Assembly (NCBI GenBank): GCA_002239025.1
Contig: MPNM01000001.1
Coordinates: 62,001 to 126,000, forward strand
Direction of reading: 5' to 3'
Length of the DNA stretch: 64,000 nt
Source of the DNA: Chloroflexi bacterium bin125
GTDB taxonomy: Bacteria > Chloroflexota > Dehalococcoidia > Bin125
In this document: positions 37,018 through 45,611 of the stretch, piece by piece
How the letters are laid out: the number at the start of each line of letters is the position of its first letter
Position numbering within the stretch: position 1 is the first letter of the stretch
Translations under genes and position numbers: made by a program
The notes under the pieces: generated by a model
Seen by the model: only the letters and a program-made list of their open reading frames with translations
What the model was told of the DNA's origin: nothing
Databases searched by the model: none

Positions 37018-37809
37018 CTACCAGGCCGGCGATGCCCCGCCGTCGATGTTGATTGCGCAGCCCGAGATGAAGCTCGCTGCGTCTGAGGATAGGAAGACGA
37101 TCATGTTTGCCGCCTCCTCCGACGTGCCAATCCGTTTGACCGGGATGCGCTCGCCGACGCTGTCGAGGAACTCCTCGTAGGTTGCGTCGGGCATCTGCGC
37201 CTGGTGGAAACCGTGCCACTGGGCCGAGTCGACCGAACCGATGCAGGCGGCGTTGACGAGAATCTGATCTTCGGCCACTTCCTTGCTTAGCGCTTTCGTC
37301 ATCGCCAGACCTGCCGCGCGCGAGGCTGCGGTTGGCATCGAGCCGGCGCCGGGCGTCTTGCAACCAATGTTGAGCAGGTTGACGATCCGTCCGCCGCCGC
37401 GCTCGCGCATCGAGGGGATGCAGAGCTTGGCCAGCCGGATCCCGCCGTACAGCTTCAGGTCGAGGTCGACCGCCCAGGTCTCGATGTCGTGCGACTCGAT
37501 CAGGCCCGACGATGACTGGCCCGCGTTGTTGATCAGGATGTCGACGCCACCGAAGCGTTCGATCGTCGCCGCGACCAGGCGCTCACAGTCGTCGTCCGAG
37601 GTGACGTCGGTCGACAACGCCAGGCACTCGCCGCCGTTCGCCTTGATCGCATCCGCCGCATCGTCGAGTGGCCCCTGGCGTCGAGCGCCAATCACCACCG
37701 ACGCGCCCTCCGACGCCAACAGGATTGCCGTCGCCCGGCCGATGCCTTCTGAGCCCCCCGTCACAATTGCCACCTTGCCGCTGAGTCCGAGATCCATGAG
37801 TTTGCCCAT
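37018..37809 (-). CDS. SDR-family protein lacking the Tyr-Lys catalytic pair
   Basis: A 263-residue protein with a Rossmann fold: TGGSEGIG at about residues 17-24 binds the dinucleotide, and INNAGQSS at about 93-100 is the NAG motif. In ordinary SDR enzymes the catalytic Ser and YxxxK follow. Here IVNLLNIG (about 142-149) lacks the Ser and TAASR (160-164) replaces Y-x-x-x-K. It is therefore either a divergent enzyme with other residues or a non-catalytic protein. The C-terminal FLSSDAASFISGCAINIDGG is standard. An ATG at 37797 is another possible start. Confidence 0.8.
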   Translation of the reverse strand: MGKLMDLGLSGKVAIVTGGSEGIGRATAILLASEGASVVIGARRQGPLDDAADAIKANGGECLALSTDVTSDDDCERLVAATIERFGGVDILINNAGQSSSGLIESHDIETWAVDLDLKLYGGIRLAKLCIPSMRERGGGRIVNLLNIGCKTPGAGSMPTAASRAAGLAMTKALSKEVAEDQILVNAACIGSVDSAQWHGFHQAQMPDATYEEFLDSVGERIPVKRIGTSEEAANMIVFLSSDAASFISGCAINIDGGASPAW

Positions 37810-37870
37810 TCATTCGTGTACAGTTTTTGTCCCAGCGGAGTCTAAAGCAGATGCAGAACGGCTCAGCCTG

Positions 37871-38674
37871 ATGACCAGACACAACGACGGAGATCTCCAC
37901 GCAGCCGGGGATGACTTCGGACTCGTACCCAGGTACTTCCTCGACGAATCTGCGCGGGTTGAGGACGATACGATCATCATCACCGGCGGCAAGGCGAATC
38001 GGCTCAAGCGCGTCATGCGCGTCCGCCGCGACGACCCACTCGAACTTGTTCATCCCTCGACCGATCGCCTCTATCAGGCCGCTGTAGAGCGGGTGACGCG
38101 GGACGATGTGATTTGTCGAGTCATCAAGAGCCGGCCTCGACGTAGCTTGCCGCCGCCGCGGATCGTGATCTCGGCATCGTTAATCCGGCCCCAGCGTTAT
38201 GACTTCATGATCGAGAAGGCGACCGAGTTGGGCGTCGACGAGATCCGTCCCGTCTGGTCGCATCGCGCGATCATCCGCGGCGACGCCTCACAGCGTCTGC
38301 ATCGCTGGCGCCGCCTGGCGACTGAAGCGGCGGAACAATGCCGCCGGGAGTACCGGCCCGAGATTCACCCGCCAATGCAGGTGACCGACCTGGTCACTGA
38401 AGAGCAGCAGCCCAACAGTCTGCGGCTGCTGGCCTCGGCGCTCGAGCCGGACCAGCGAATCGCGCCGATCTTCCAGCAACGCCGTGATGAAGGCCTAGTG
38501 CCTCCGTCGTTTGTACACCTGCTGATTGGTCCCGAAGGCGGCTACACCCTGGAAGAGGCCACTCTCGCCCGCAGTCACGGCTGGCAGCCAATCTCACTCG
38601 GCAACCGGCCACTGCGAGCAGAGACGGCGGCAATCATCGCAATTGCTCTGACGCTCGAAGCGGCTCGATCCTGA
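37871..38674 (+). CDS. rsmE: 16S rRNA m3U1498 methyltransferase RsmE
   Basis: A SPOUT-fold enzyme that methylates U1498 of 16S rRNA. The 267-residue protein has an N-terminal PUA-like part (VPRYFLDES and GGKANRLKRVMRVRRDD) and a C-terminal SPOUT knot. The knot contains LLIGPEGGYTLEEA and LGNRPLRAETAAI, the SAM-binding loops. The start at 37871 (MTRHNDGDLH) gives the family length; the track frame from 37283 extends into the opposite-strand SDR gene and is not credible as coding. It is divergent from the SDR gene. Confidence 0.92.
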   Translation: MTRHNDGDLHAAGDDFGLVPRYFLDESARVEDDTIIITGGKANRLKRVMRVRRDDPLELVHPSTDRLYQAAVERVTRDDVICRVIKSRPRRSLPPPRIVISASLIRPQRYDFMIEKATELGVDEIRPVWSHRAIIRGDASQRLHRWRRLATEAAEQCRREYRPEIHPPMQVTDLVTEEQQPNSLRLLASALEPDQRIAPIFQQRRDEGLVPPSFVHLLIGPEGGYTLEEATLARSHGWQPISLGNRPLRAETAAIIAIALTLEAARS

Positions 38675-38731
38675 GGTATCCAGCAGAACGACGGCTGTAG
38701 GAGGCGGACAGCCCCCCCCGCGTGAGATTGA

Positions 38732-38930
38732 TGCATAACTCCGCTTCTCCCCCCTTGCGGGGGAGATGCCGAAAGCCTGCCCCGGGCTTGACCCGGGGGC
38801 AGAGGGGGGATTCCTTGCCTGGTGGCTCTATCTGGTCGTCGCCAGCCAACCCCCCCTCTGTCACTCTGTGACATCTCCCCCCGCAAGGGGGGGAGAGGGG
38901 AATCGGAGGTTGTGCATCAGTCTCTTGCGG
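38732..38930. repeat. Family B repeat, long copy
   Basis: A CTCCCCCCTTGCGGGGGAG hairpin at one end and CTCCCCCCGCAAGGGGGGAG at the other. Between them lies CCCCGGGCTTGACCCGGGGG. It fills the gap of about 310 bp between rsmE and the M23 peptidase gene. I see no gene in it. Confidence 0.8.
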
Positions 38931-38986
38931 GGGGAGAAGGAGCGTTACGCATCGGTCCCAGCGAAGATGGAGAGCGTGCTCAACAC

Positions 38987-40117
38987 TCAGCTCTCGGCGA
39001 GGTTTGTTGAACTCAGCGCGTTTGCCGGATTGAGATCCTGGTAGGGGTCGGGGAACTCAAGCAGCCGCAACCAGGGCAGTGGGTTGACGGTCACTCCCCG
39101 CACCACGACTTCCCAGTGCAGGTGTGGCCCGGTCGCCAGCCCGGTCGCGCCCATTCTGGCGATGAGCGCTCCCTGCTCCACCACCGATCCGGCGGTCTCC
39201 AATACCTCGGAGAGGTGATAGTAGCCGCTGAAGACCCCGGCGCCGTGGTCGATGATGATCCCGTTGCCTCGACGTCGAGTGCGTCCCGCCCAGCTCACCA
39301 CCCCGGTGTTGGAAGCGGTCACCGCAGAGCCTGTCTCGCCGCCGAAGTCGATGCCCGTGTGATATTCGGAGATCGGGGCGCCATTGAACGAACGGTGTTC
39401 GCCGTAAAGGGCGGTAATGGCGCCGTTGGAGGGCGGATCGAACACGCCCAGCCAGAGCAGGCCTGGGGTCAGGCCGGACTGATGCGGCAATCGCTCGCGT
39501 TCGTCCGCGCGGCGGATCGAGGGATCGAGCAAGGCGGCGTTGGGACCGTCGATTTGGATGTTGTCGACGGTCCATTCGACTCCCGTGATCTCAACCACCG
39601 TTTCTTGCCAGAGCAGTTGCTCGCCTCTCGGTCCCCAGACCGAGACGCCCAACGATTGAGGGCCGATTGGGGCGTTGGCGTCGATCCCGAAGAAGCCCAG
39701 GAATCGCTCCTCGTTATGCAACAGCGAGAAGGTCTGTCCTTGCCAAGACATGGAGGCGTTTTCAGCGCCGGGCGCCTCGACCAGCAGCAGCACCGTCTCA
39801 CCCTGAGAAACGGGACTGGGAATCACGTACACCTTTGGCTCAGGTAGGACGGCGGCCGGAGTTGGTTCCGCCTGCGACTGTGAGACCGACTGCTGGCCAA
39901 CCTGTTGTTGGCCCTCGGTTGCGTCACCGGCTTGTTCGGTGTCATTGGGCGTTGTTGGGGTGGTCTGACTTCTGGGAGCGAACGGATCCAGGTCATCGCC
40001 GCCGCAGGCGGTGAGCAACATGCCCGCGCCCGCGCCCACGAAGGCACGCAGCACGGTTCGCCGACTCAAACGAACCGGTCCCGCAATCACTCGCTCAAGA
40101 TCTTCCGAATGCGCCAT
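38987..40117 (-). CDS. M23 family (LytM-like) peptidase, Tat lipoprotein
   Basis: A 376-residue cell-envelope protein. The N-terminus has LSRRTVLRAF, a Tat-like signal, and LLTAC at the lipobox (Cys at about residue 38). A Gln/Thr-rich spacer (about 45-90) follows. A beta domain (about 95-180) precedes the M23 domain (about 245-360). The zinc ligands are visible: H and D in YHTGIDFG and HLH in GPHLHWEV. Such enzymes cut peptidoglycan cross-bridges or activate other hydrolases. It is convergent with rsmE and divergent from the MoxR cluster. Confidence 0.92.
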   Translation of the reverse strand: MAHSEDLERVIAGPVRLSRRTVLRAFVGAGAGMLLTACGGDDLDPFAPRSQTTPTTPNDTEQAGDATEGQQQVGQQSVSQSQAEPTPAAVLPEPKVYVIPSPVSQGETVLLLVEAPGAENASMSWQGQTFSLLHNEERFLGFFGIDANAPIGPQSLGVSVWGPRGEQLLWQETVVEITGVEWTVDNIQIDGPNAALLDPSIRRADERERLPHQSGLTPGLLWLGVFDPPSNGAITALYGEHRSFNGAPISEYHTGIDFGGETGSAVTASNTGVVSWAGRTRRRGNGIIIDHGAGVFSGYYHLSEVLETAGSVVEQGALIARMGATGLATGPHLHWEVVVRGVTVNPLPWLRLLEFPDPYQDLNPANALSSTNLAES

Positions 40118-40259
40118 ACCGTCGGAACCACTTTACACATATGGGCTACGCTCTCATCAAGTGTCCCTCAAACCACGTGCCTGACGCCGCCCCAACCAGC
40201 AGCGGCTCCCACGCCGCGACTACCGATGAGTGGCAGGCCTGCAAGCGGAGAACCCCCCG

Positions 40260-41210
40260 ATGGACGATCCCCGAACCGTGCTCCTCAGTGTCGTTGCCAA
40301 TGTCGAGCGAGTCATCCTGGGCAAGACCAGCGAGGTACGCCAGGCGGTCGTCGCGCTCGTTGCCGACGGCCACCTGCTGATCGAGGATGTGCCTGGAACC
40401 GGCAAGACCATGCTCGCCCGAGCCCTGGCCGTCTCAACCGGTTGCACCTTCAACCGGATTCAGTTCACGCCTGATCTGTTGCCCTCGGATGTCACCGGCG
40501 TCTCGGTCTACAACCAGAAGACGCAGGACTTCGAGTGGCGTCAAGGGCCGATCTACTCGCAAATCGTGCTCGCCGATGAGATCAACCGCGCCACACCCAA
40601 GACGCAATCGGCGCTGCTGGAAGCGATGGAGGAACGCCAGGTGACGGCCGATGGGGTTACCCGTCAACTGCCGCCGCCATTCATGGTCCTGGCGACGCAG
40701 AACCCGGTCGAGTACGAGGGCACCTTCCCACTGCCCGAGGCGCAGCTCGACCGCTTCCTCCTGCGCATCCACCTGGGCTATCCCGACGCCAACGACGAGG
40801 TCGCCGTGCTGGAAGGACAGCAACAGCAGCACCCAATCGAGTCGCTCGCACCGGTCACGTCGCCGGAGGAAGTCCGCGAGATCCATCGCGTGGCGCGCGA
40901 CATCTGGGTCGACCCGCAGCTCAAGCAATACGCCGTGCAGTTGGTCGCGGCGACCCGCTCGCATGAAGCCGTCTATCTGGGCGCATCCCCTCGAGGTTCG
41001 TTGGCCCTGTTCCGCTGTGCGCAGGCCTCGGCGTTGCTCGCGGGTCGCGACTATGTCATCCCCGACGACATCAAGACACTGGCGCACGCCGCCCTCGGGC
41101 ACCGAATCATCCTGAGCCCCTCAGCACAGGTGCGCAACCAGGATGCGCGGACGGTGATCGACGACGTGCTTGAACGCGTGGCAGTGCCGGGCGCCCGAGT
41201 CGCATCATGA
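40260..41210 (+). CDS. MoxR-family AAA+ ATPase (first cluster)
   Basis: A 316-residue AAA+ chaperone of the MoxR group. Walker A is [14 protein letters not shown] at about residues 41-54, and Walker B LADEINRA is at about 102-109. Arginine-finger motifs follow (PEAQLDRF). MoxR proteins act with von Willebrand factor A proteins. The gene starts at the ATG at 40260, after a GGAG motif; the track's 40230 adds ten residues. It is followed by DUF58 and transglutaminase-like genes, the usual MoxR neighbourhood. A second MoxR gene in another cluster lies 10 kb away. Confidence 0.93.
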   Translation: MDDPRTVLLSVVANVERVILGKTSEVRQAVVALVADGHLLIEDVPGTGKTMLARALAVSTGCTFNRIQFTPDLLPSDVTGVSVYNQKTQDFEWRQGPIYSQIVLADEINRATPKTQSALLEAMEERQVTADGVTRQLPPPFMVLATQNPVEYEGTFPLPEAQLDRFLLRIHLGYPDANDEVAVLEGQQQQHPIESLAPVTSPEEVREIHRVARDIWVDPQLKQYAVQLVAATRSHEAVYLGASPRGSLALFRCAQASALLAGRDYVIPDDIKTLAHAALGHRIILSPSAQVRNQDARTVIDDVLERVAVPGARVAS

Positions 41211-41263
41211 CTCGCGCGATCATCGGGTCGCTGATCCGCCCGGTGTACAGATCGGACTAGACC

Positions 41264-42718
41264 GTGCGCGGCCGCCATGCAGTCTGGGCAGCCATCACGA
41301 GCCCCTTCCGCAGCGCGTGGCGGGCGACGTTTGGTACACGACGTTCGCTCAGCATCGTGGTCACGCTGACGATCATCGCGTTTGCGGTCGGCTTTGCCTC
41401 CAACTACTGGTTGCCGCAGCGCCTGGGCTACACGCTGCTCTTTGGCATTGTCCTGGCCGGTCTCTGGACCTGGTCGTCGGGACAGGGCGTGCGCGTGCGG
41501 ATGTCCCGCTCGCGAGACCGGGTGCAAGCCGGCGAATCGATCATCGAGCGCTTTGAGGTGATCAACGACTCCGTCATCCCCAAACTCTGGCTCGAGGTCG
41601 AAGAGGCGTCCGATCTCCCCGGTCACACGGCGCAGTTCGTGACATCGCTGGGTCGTTCCAATCATCGCAACTGGCGTGTGCAGACCGCATGTCATCGACG
41701 AGGGCTGTACAACCTCGGACCGATCACGGTGCGCAGTTCTGACCCGTTCGACATCTTCCACCGCGAGTTGCGCTTCGGCCATCGACGCGGCCTCGTCGTC
41801 TACCCGCGAGCGCTGGAGTTGCCTCGCTACTCGGCGCCTCCCGCCAACCTGCCCGGCGAAGGACGGTTCCGCAGGCGCACCCATTATGTGACGCCCAACG
41901 CTTCAGGCATTCGCGACTACGAAGCGGGCGACTCCGTCAACCGGATTCACTGGAAGAGCAGCCTGCGCACCGGATCGCTCAAGGTCAAGACGTTCGAGCT
42001 GGACCCGGCATCGCACCTCTGGGTGATCGTCGATCTCTCAGGCCAGGATCACATCGGCACCGGCGACGATGCCTCGATCGAGACGGCAGTCACCATCGCC
42101 GCATCGGTGGTGCGGCTGTTCATCAACCAGAATCGCTCGGTCGGCCTGATGATGTTCGGCGAGCGCCTGGACGTGATCGAACCCGACCGCGGCTCCCAGC
42201 ACTTCGGACGGATCCTTGAATCGCTCGCCGTCGCCCAGCCGATCGGCACGGTGCCAGTCGCATCGATTCTGTATCAGCAGTCACGTCGCTGGGGTCGGCA
42301 CACGACGGTCATCGTGGTCACCGCGTCGACCGATCCGCGCTGGCAGGGCGCGATTCGCACGTTGACTCACCGCGGCGTCAAGGCGGCTGTGGCAATGATC
42401 GATCTGGAGTCGTGGGGCGGGCGCGGCGGCGCGGCGGCGACGGCGGTCGAGCTGCGGGCGCTGGGTGTGCAGGTCAACCTGATTCGCAAGGGCGATCACA
42501 TTCCTTCCGTCATGGTTGGCCAGATTCCCGGCGGAGCAATGGCCTCAGGCGCGGCCGCTCTCGCCGCTGCGGAGGGCAACGGGACCAACGGCGGCGGCGT
42601 TCCTTCGGCTCAGGCGAACATGCAGATGGAAGAGGTGGTGGCGGAAGCAGACTGGAGTCAGGCCGAGTCCGGCGCTGACGCTCAGGACCCGCAGAGTAAA
42701 GAGACGCTAGTCCAATGA
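41264..42718 (+). CDS. DUF58 domain protein (first cluster)
   Basis: A 484-residue protein with two N-terminal hydrophobic segments (about 30-50 and 55-75), then a beta domain. The DUF58 motif IRDYEAGDSVNRIHWKSSLRTG is at about residues 220-240. LWVIVDLSGQD is the start of the VWA-like part, with the metal-site DxSxQ slightly altered. It is expected to act with the MoxR ATPase. The ATG of the following gene overlaps its TGA by 4 bp. The start GTG at 41264 is uncertain. Confidence 0.85.
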   Translation: MRGRHAVWAAITSPFRSAWRATFGTRRSLSIVVTLTIIAFAVGFASNYWLPQRLGYTLLFGIVLAGLWTWSSGQGVRVRMSRSRDRVQAGESIIERFEVINDSVIPKLWLEVEEASDLPGHTAQFVTSLGRSNHRNWRVQTACHRRGLYNLGPITVRSSDPFDIFHRELRFGHRRGLVVYPRALELPRYSAPPANLPGEGRFRRRTHYVTPNASGIRDYEAGDSVNRIHWKSSLRTGSLKVKTFELDPASHLWVIVDLSGQDHIGTGDDASIETAVTIAASVVRLFINQNRSVGLMMFGERLDVIEPDRGSQHFGRILESLAVAQPIGTVPVASILYQQSRRWGRHTTVIVVTASTDPRWQGAIRTLTHRGVKAAVAMIDLESWGGRGGAAATAVELRALGVQVNLIRKGDHIPSVMVGQIPGGAMASGAAALAAAEGNGTNGGGVPSAQANMQMEEVVAEADWSQAESGADAQDPQSKETLVQ

Positions 42719-45570
42719 GCTCTCGGCCGCCAACCAACGACGGAGCAGACCAGCCGGACACATTGGTCGCCGAGGCCGAGCGCCGATTCTTCGCCCGCCG
42801 AAGCAGCAGAGAGACACTGGTCGTTTCCGGTCAGGAACGAAGACTCACGCTGACACAGCGCGGGCTGGAGACGACGATCACCTTCGGCATTCTGCTGCTG
42901 GTTGCACTCTCGACGGCGAACAGCATCTACATCGCCGGCTGGGTCGATCAGATGCCCGACCTGCGCGTCACCGCCGCCGCCGGCGTGTTGCTGGCGCTGG
43001 GCCTCGGACGTCTGTCATGGCTGCGCTGGCCGTTTGCCATGGTCATCGGCGTGATCATCGGCGGCCTGATCGTCATGGCTCAGATCACCCAGCTCGAGAC
43101 GCTCGGCGGACAGCCGCTGTTCTGGGACAGATTCACCGACTTCGGCTTCCGCTTCCAGGACTGGTTCAAACAGGCCTTCAGCTCCGGTCTGACGACCGAC
43201 AATCTGCCCTTCGTCTTTTTCACCGATGTCTTTGTCTATGTCGGCTCGTTCCTCGGCGCGTACGCAGTTGCTCGCTGGCGTAATGCCTGGGTGGCGATGA
43301 TCTTGCTGGGCGCGTTGCTGGCGGTCAACATCTCCTATCTCTCCGACCGGCAGTGGAATCTGTCTTACGGTTTCTTCCTGACCGGCTCGATGTTGCTGCT
43401 GATGCGCGCTTCGCTGCTGCGCCGGATGGATCGCTGGCGTGCGCAGGGCTCGGCCTATCCCGACTGGATTTCGCTCTCGTTCCTGGGGGCGACGATGTTA
43501 GCCATCGTGCTGCTGCTGACGTTGTCACGAGCAATCCCTCGACCGGACGAATCGCAGGCGCTGGAAGATGCCTGGACGGCGATCGCCAGCCCGTTTGACG
43601 GTCTCAACGACGACTTCCGCCGCATCTTCAGCGGGATTGACTCGCGGCGCGGCGTCCCTGTGCATTCATTCGACGATTTCCTCGTGCTGCAGGGCGATGT
43701 CGACCCCGGAGACGCAATCATCATGCGCGCCGCCGCGACCGAGCCCGGACTGCTGCGCGGCGCGGCCTACGACGAGTACACCGGACGCGGCTGGAGGCAG
43801 TCGCCCTCTGTCTCGCGCACGGTCAGGGAGTTGGAACCGATCAGCGGAAACGCGGCTGCAGACGAGACCTCGGTCGAGAACGAATCCACGGTGATGACCA
43901 GCGAGTATCTGGAACGCCGACCAGTGGCGGCGCAAATCTCGGTGGAGAAATCTCCGGCGGTATTGTTCTCGTTCGGCGCTCCGCTGATCGCCAACAAGGA
44001 CACGCGCGTTGACACCCTGGCATCGGTCGATTTCAGCGTCGACTTCTCCGAACCGGATCGATTCGACGGCACTGATCTCGAGCCCGCCTTGTCGGCCATT
44101 AGCGACCGGATCGCCGTCGCGAATGAAGACCTCGAGGACGAGACGGAGATTCCCTCAGCCGATGAAGTCGCGTCCTACGTGCCCGCGCAGTACACGCTGC
44201 TCGATGTCGACATTGACGCCCGGACCGGCGCCCCGACCGGCCTGCAATTGCGCTCAGTGCCGGAAGAGACCGATGTGCTCTCGCTACGTCCGGCTCAGCG
44301 CCGCGTGCGAGCCGGATTCACCTACCAGATCACCGGCACGGTTTCGGGAGCGAATGAAGTGGCCCTGGCTGAAGCCGGACACAACTACCCGCTCTGGGTC
44401 AGCGAGACGTTCCTGCAGCTTCCCGACTACGACGAAGAGCAACAGGCAAACCTCAGGAGCCTGGTCCAGACCATTGCCCGCAGCTTCAACCTCGGCCCCG
44501 ATCCGATGCGCGACGACAATGGCTACAACCCCTACGCCATCGCGTCTGCCATTGAGGTGTACCTGCGTTCCGCGCCGGCTATCGACGAGAACGGCCGGAT
44601 CGTCCGCGACGACGACGGCGAACCAGTGCCGCTCTATCCGCTGACGACTGAAATCGATCTGCCACCGGCCAAGTCTGACGCCGTCTACTGGTTCCTGTTC
44701 GAGAACATGGATGACGGACGACCGATCGGTGGCTACTACGACTATCACGCCTCGTCGATGGCGGTCCTACTGCGAGTCGCGGGCGTGCCCGCTCGCATCG
44801 CGACCGGATTCGTGCTCAGCGTCAACAACTTCGACGATCGGACCCAGAACTACATCGTCCGCGGACACGATGCCTACGCATGGGTTGAGGTGTATTTCCC
44901 CGACTACGGTTGGGTCGACTTTGACCCCACGCCGAGCACGTCCGCAGATGAGGCACTGGCGGCCATCGCCGGCGGTGTCAGCGGCGGCAGGCGGATCGCC
45001 GCGCAACGCTTGAGCACGCCGCGATTCGATTTGCGCCCAGGTGTCGGCGGAGAGAACCTCGCCGATGTCGTCCTGGACGACATCTTGCAGTACCTCGCTG
45101 CGGGCACATTGCCGGCCGACGCCACGCAGTTTGAGCGTGGCATCAACCAGTGGATCTGGCTGGGCCCCACGATCGCTGCCGCGCTGATGTTCGCCGTGGC
45201 ATTGTTGCTCTGGCTGAGTTGGCGTATCTCGCTGCGCGGTCTCGATCCGACCGCTCGACTCTGGGTTTCGGCGTCGAGATTGGCTCGCTGGATCGGAGTG
45301 CGCGCCGATCCGTCAACGACCCCCCAGGAGCACGCGCGTCAGATCGACACCTTGCTCGGACTCGGCCCGAACGCGCTCGGTCTGGCCAACCACTACACAG
45401 CGACTCGCTTTGGCCGAAAGATCCTCAGTGATGAGGAACGAGACGAGACGATCGACGCTTGGAAGCATCTGCGTCGCAGCCTGATCCGCTATGCCCTGCA
45501 TATTCCGGTCAAACCGCCTACTCCAGAGCCGGAGCCTGAGGCGCCTGCGCCAGCTCCCGCCGGCGACTGA
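42715..45570 (+). CDS. Transglutaminase-like membrane protein (TgpA/DUF3488-like) with altered catalytic residues
   Basis: A 951-residue membrane protein with about six hydrophobic segments in the first 270 residues, a large external domain, and one C-terminal helix (about 815-838). The transglutaminase-like core has DYHASSMAVLLRVAGVPARIATGF and HDAYAWVEVYFPDYGWVDFDPTP. In active members these begin GxC and have DAHAW. Here Tyr675 stands for the Cys and Tyr721 for the His, while the Asp of DPTP is kept. It is probably non-catalytic. It ends the MoxR-DUF58-transglutaminase operon. The C-terminal part is DUF4129-like. Confidence 0.85.
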   Translation: MSSRPPTNDGADQPDTLVAEAERRFFARRSSRETLVVSGQERRLTLTQRGLETTITFGILLLVALSTANSIYIAGWVDQMPDLRVTAAAGVLLALGLGRLSWLRWPFAMVIGVIIGGLIVMAQITQLETLGGQPLFWDRFTDFGFRFQDWFKQAFSSGLTTDNLPFVFFTDVFVYVGSFLGAYAVARWRNAWVAMILLGALLAVNISYLSDRQWNLSYGFFLTGSMLLLMRASLLRRMDRWRAQGSAYPDWISLSFLGATMLAIVLLLTLSRAIPRPDESQALEDAWTAIASPFDGLNDDFRRIFSGIDSRRGVPVHSFDDFLVLQGDVDPGDAIIMRAAATEPGLLRGAAYDEYTGRGWRQSPSVSRTVRELEPISGNAAADETSVENESTVMTSEYLERRPVAAQISVEKSPAVLFSFGAPLIANKDTRVDTLASVDFSVDFSEPDRFDGTDLEPALSAISDRIAVANEDLEDETEIPSADEVASYVPAQYTLLDVDIDARTGAPTGLQLRSVPEETDVLSLRPAQRRVRAGFTYQITGTVSGANEVALAEAGHNYPLWVSETFLQLPDYDEEQQANLRSLVQTIARSFNLGPDPMRDDNGYNPYAIASAIEVYLRSAPAIDENGRIVRDDDGEPVPLYPLTTEIDLPPAKSDAVYWFLFENMDDGRPIGGYYDYHASSMAVLLRVAGVPARIATGFVLSVNNFDDRTQNYIVRGHDAYAWVEVYFPDYGWVDFDPTPSTSADEALAAIAGGVSGGRRIAAQRLSTPRFDLRPGVGGENLADVVLDDILQYLAAGTLPADATQFERGINQWIWLGPTIAAALMFAVALLLWLSWRISLRGLDPTARLWVSASRLARWIGVRADPSTTPQEHARQIDTLLGLGPNALGLANHYTATRFGRKILSDEERDETIDAWKHLRRSLIRYALHIPVKPPTPEPEPEAPAPAPAGD

Positions 45571-45611
45571 TTCACTCGTCGTCGCCATTCGTCATCACCA
45601 ATCGAGCGTCA

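Noticed and set aside
37283-37870. N-terminal extension of the rsmE frame
   Set aside because: It lies opposite the SDR gene and RsmE is of normal length from 37871.
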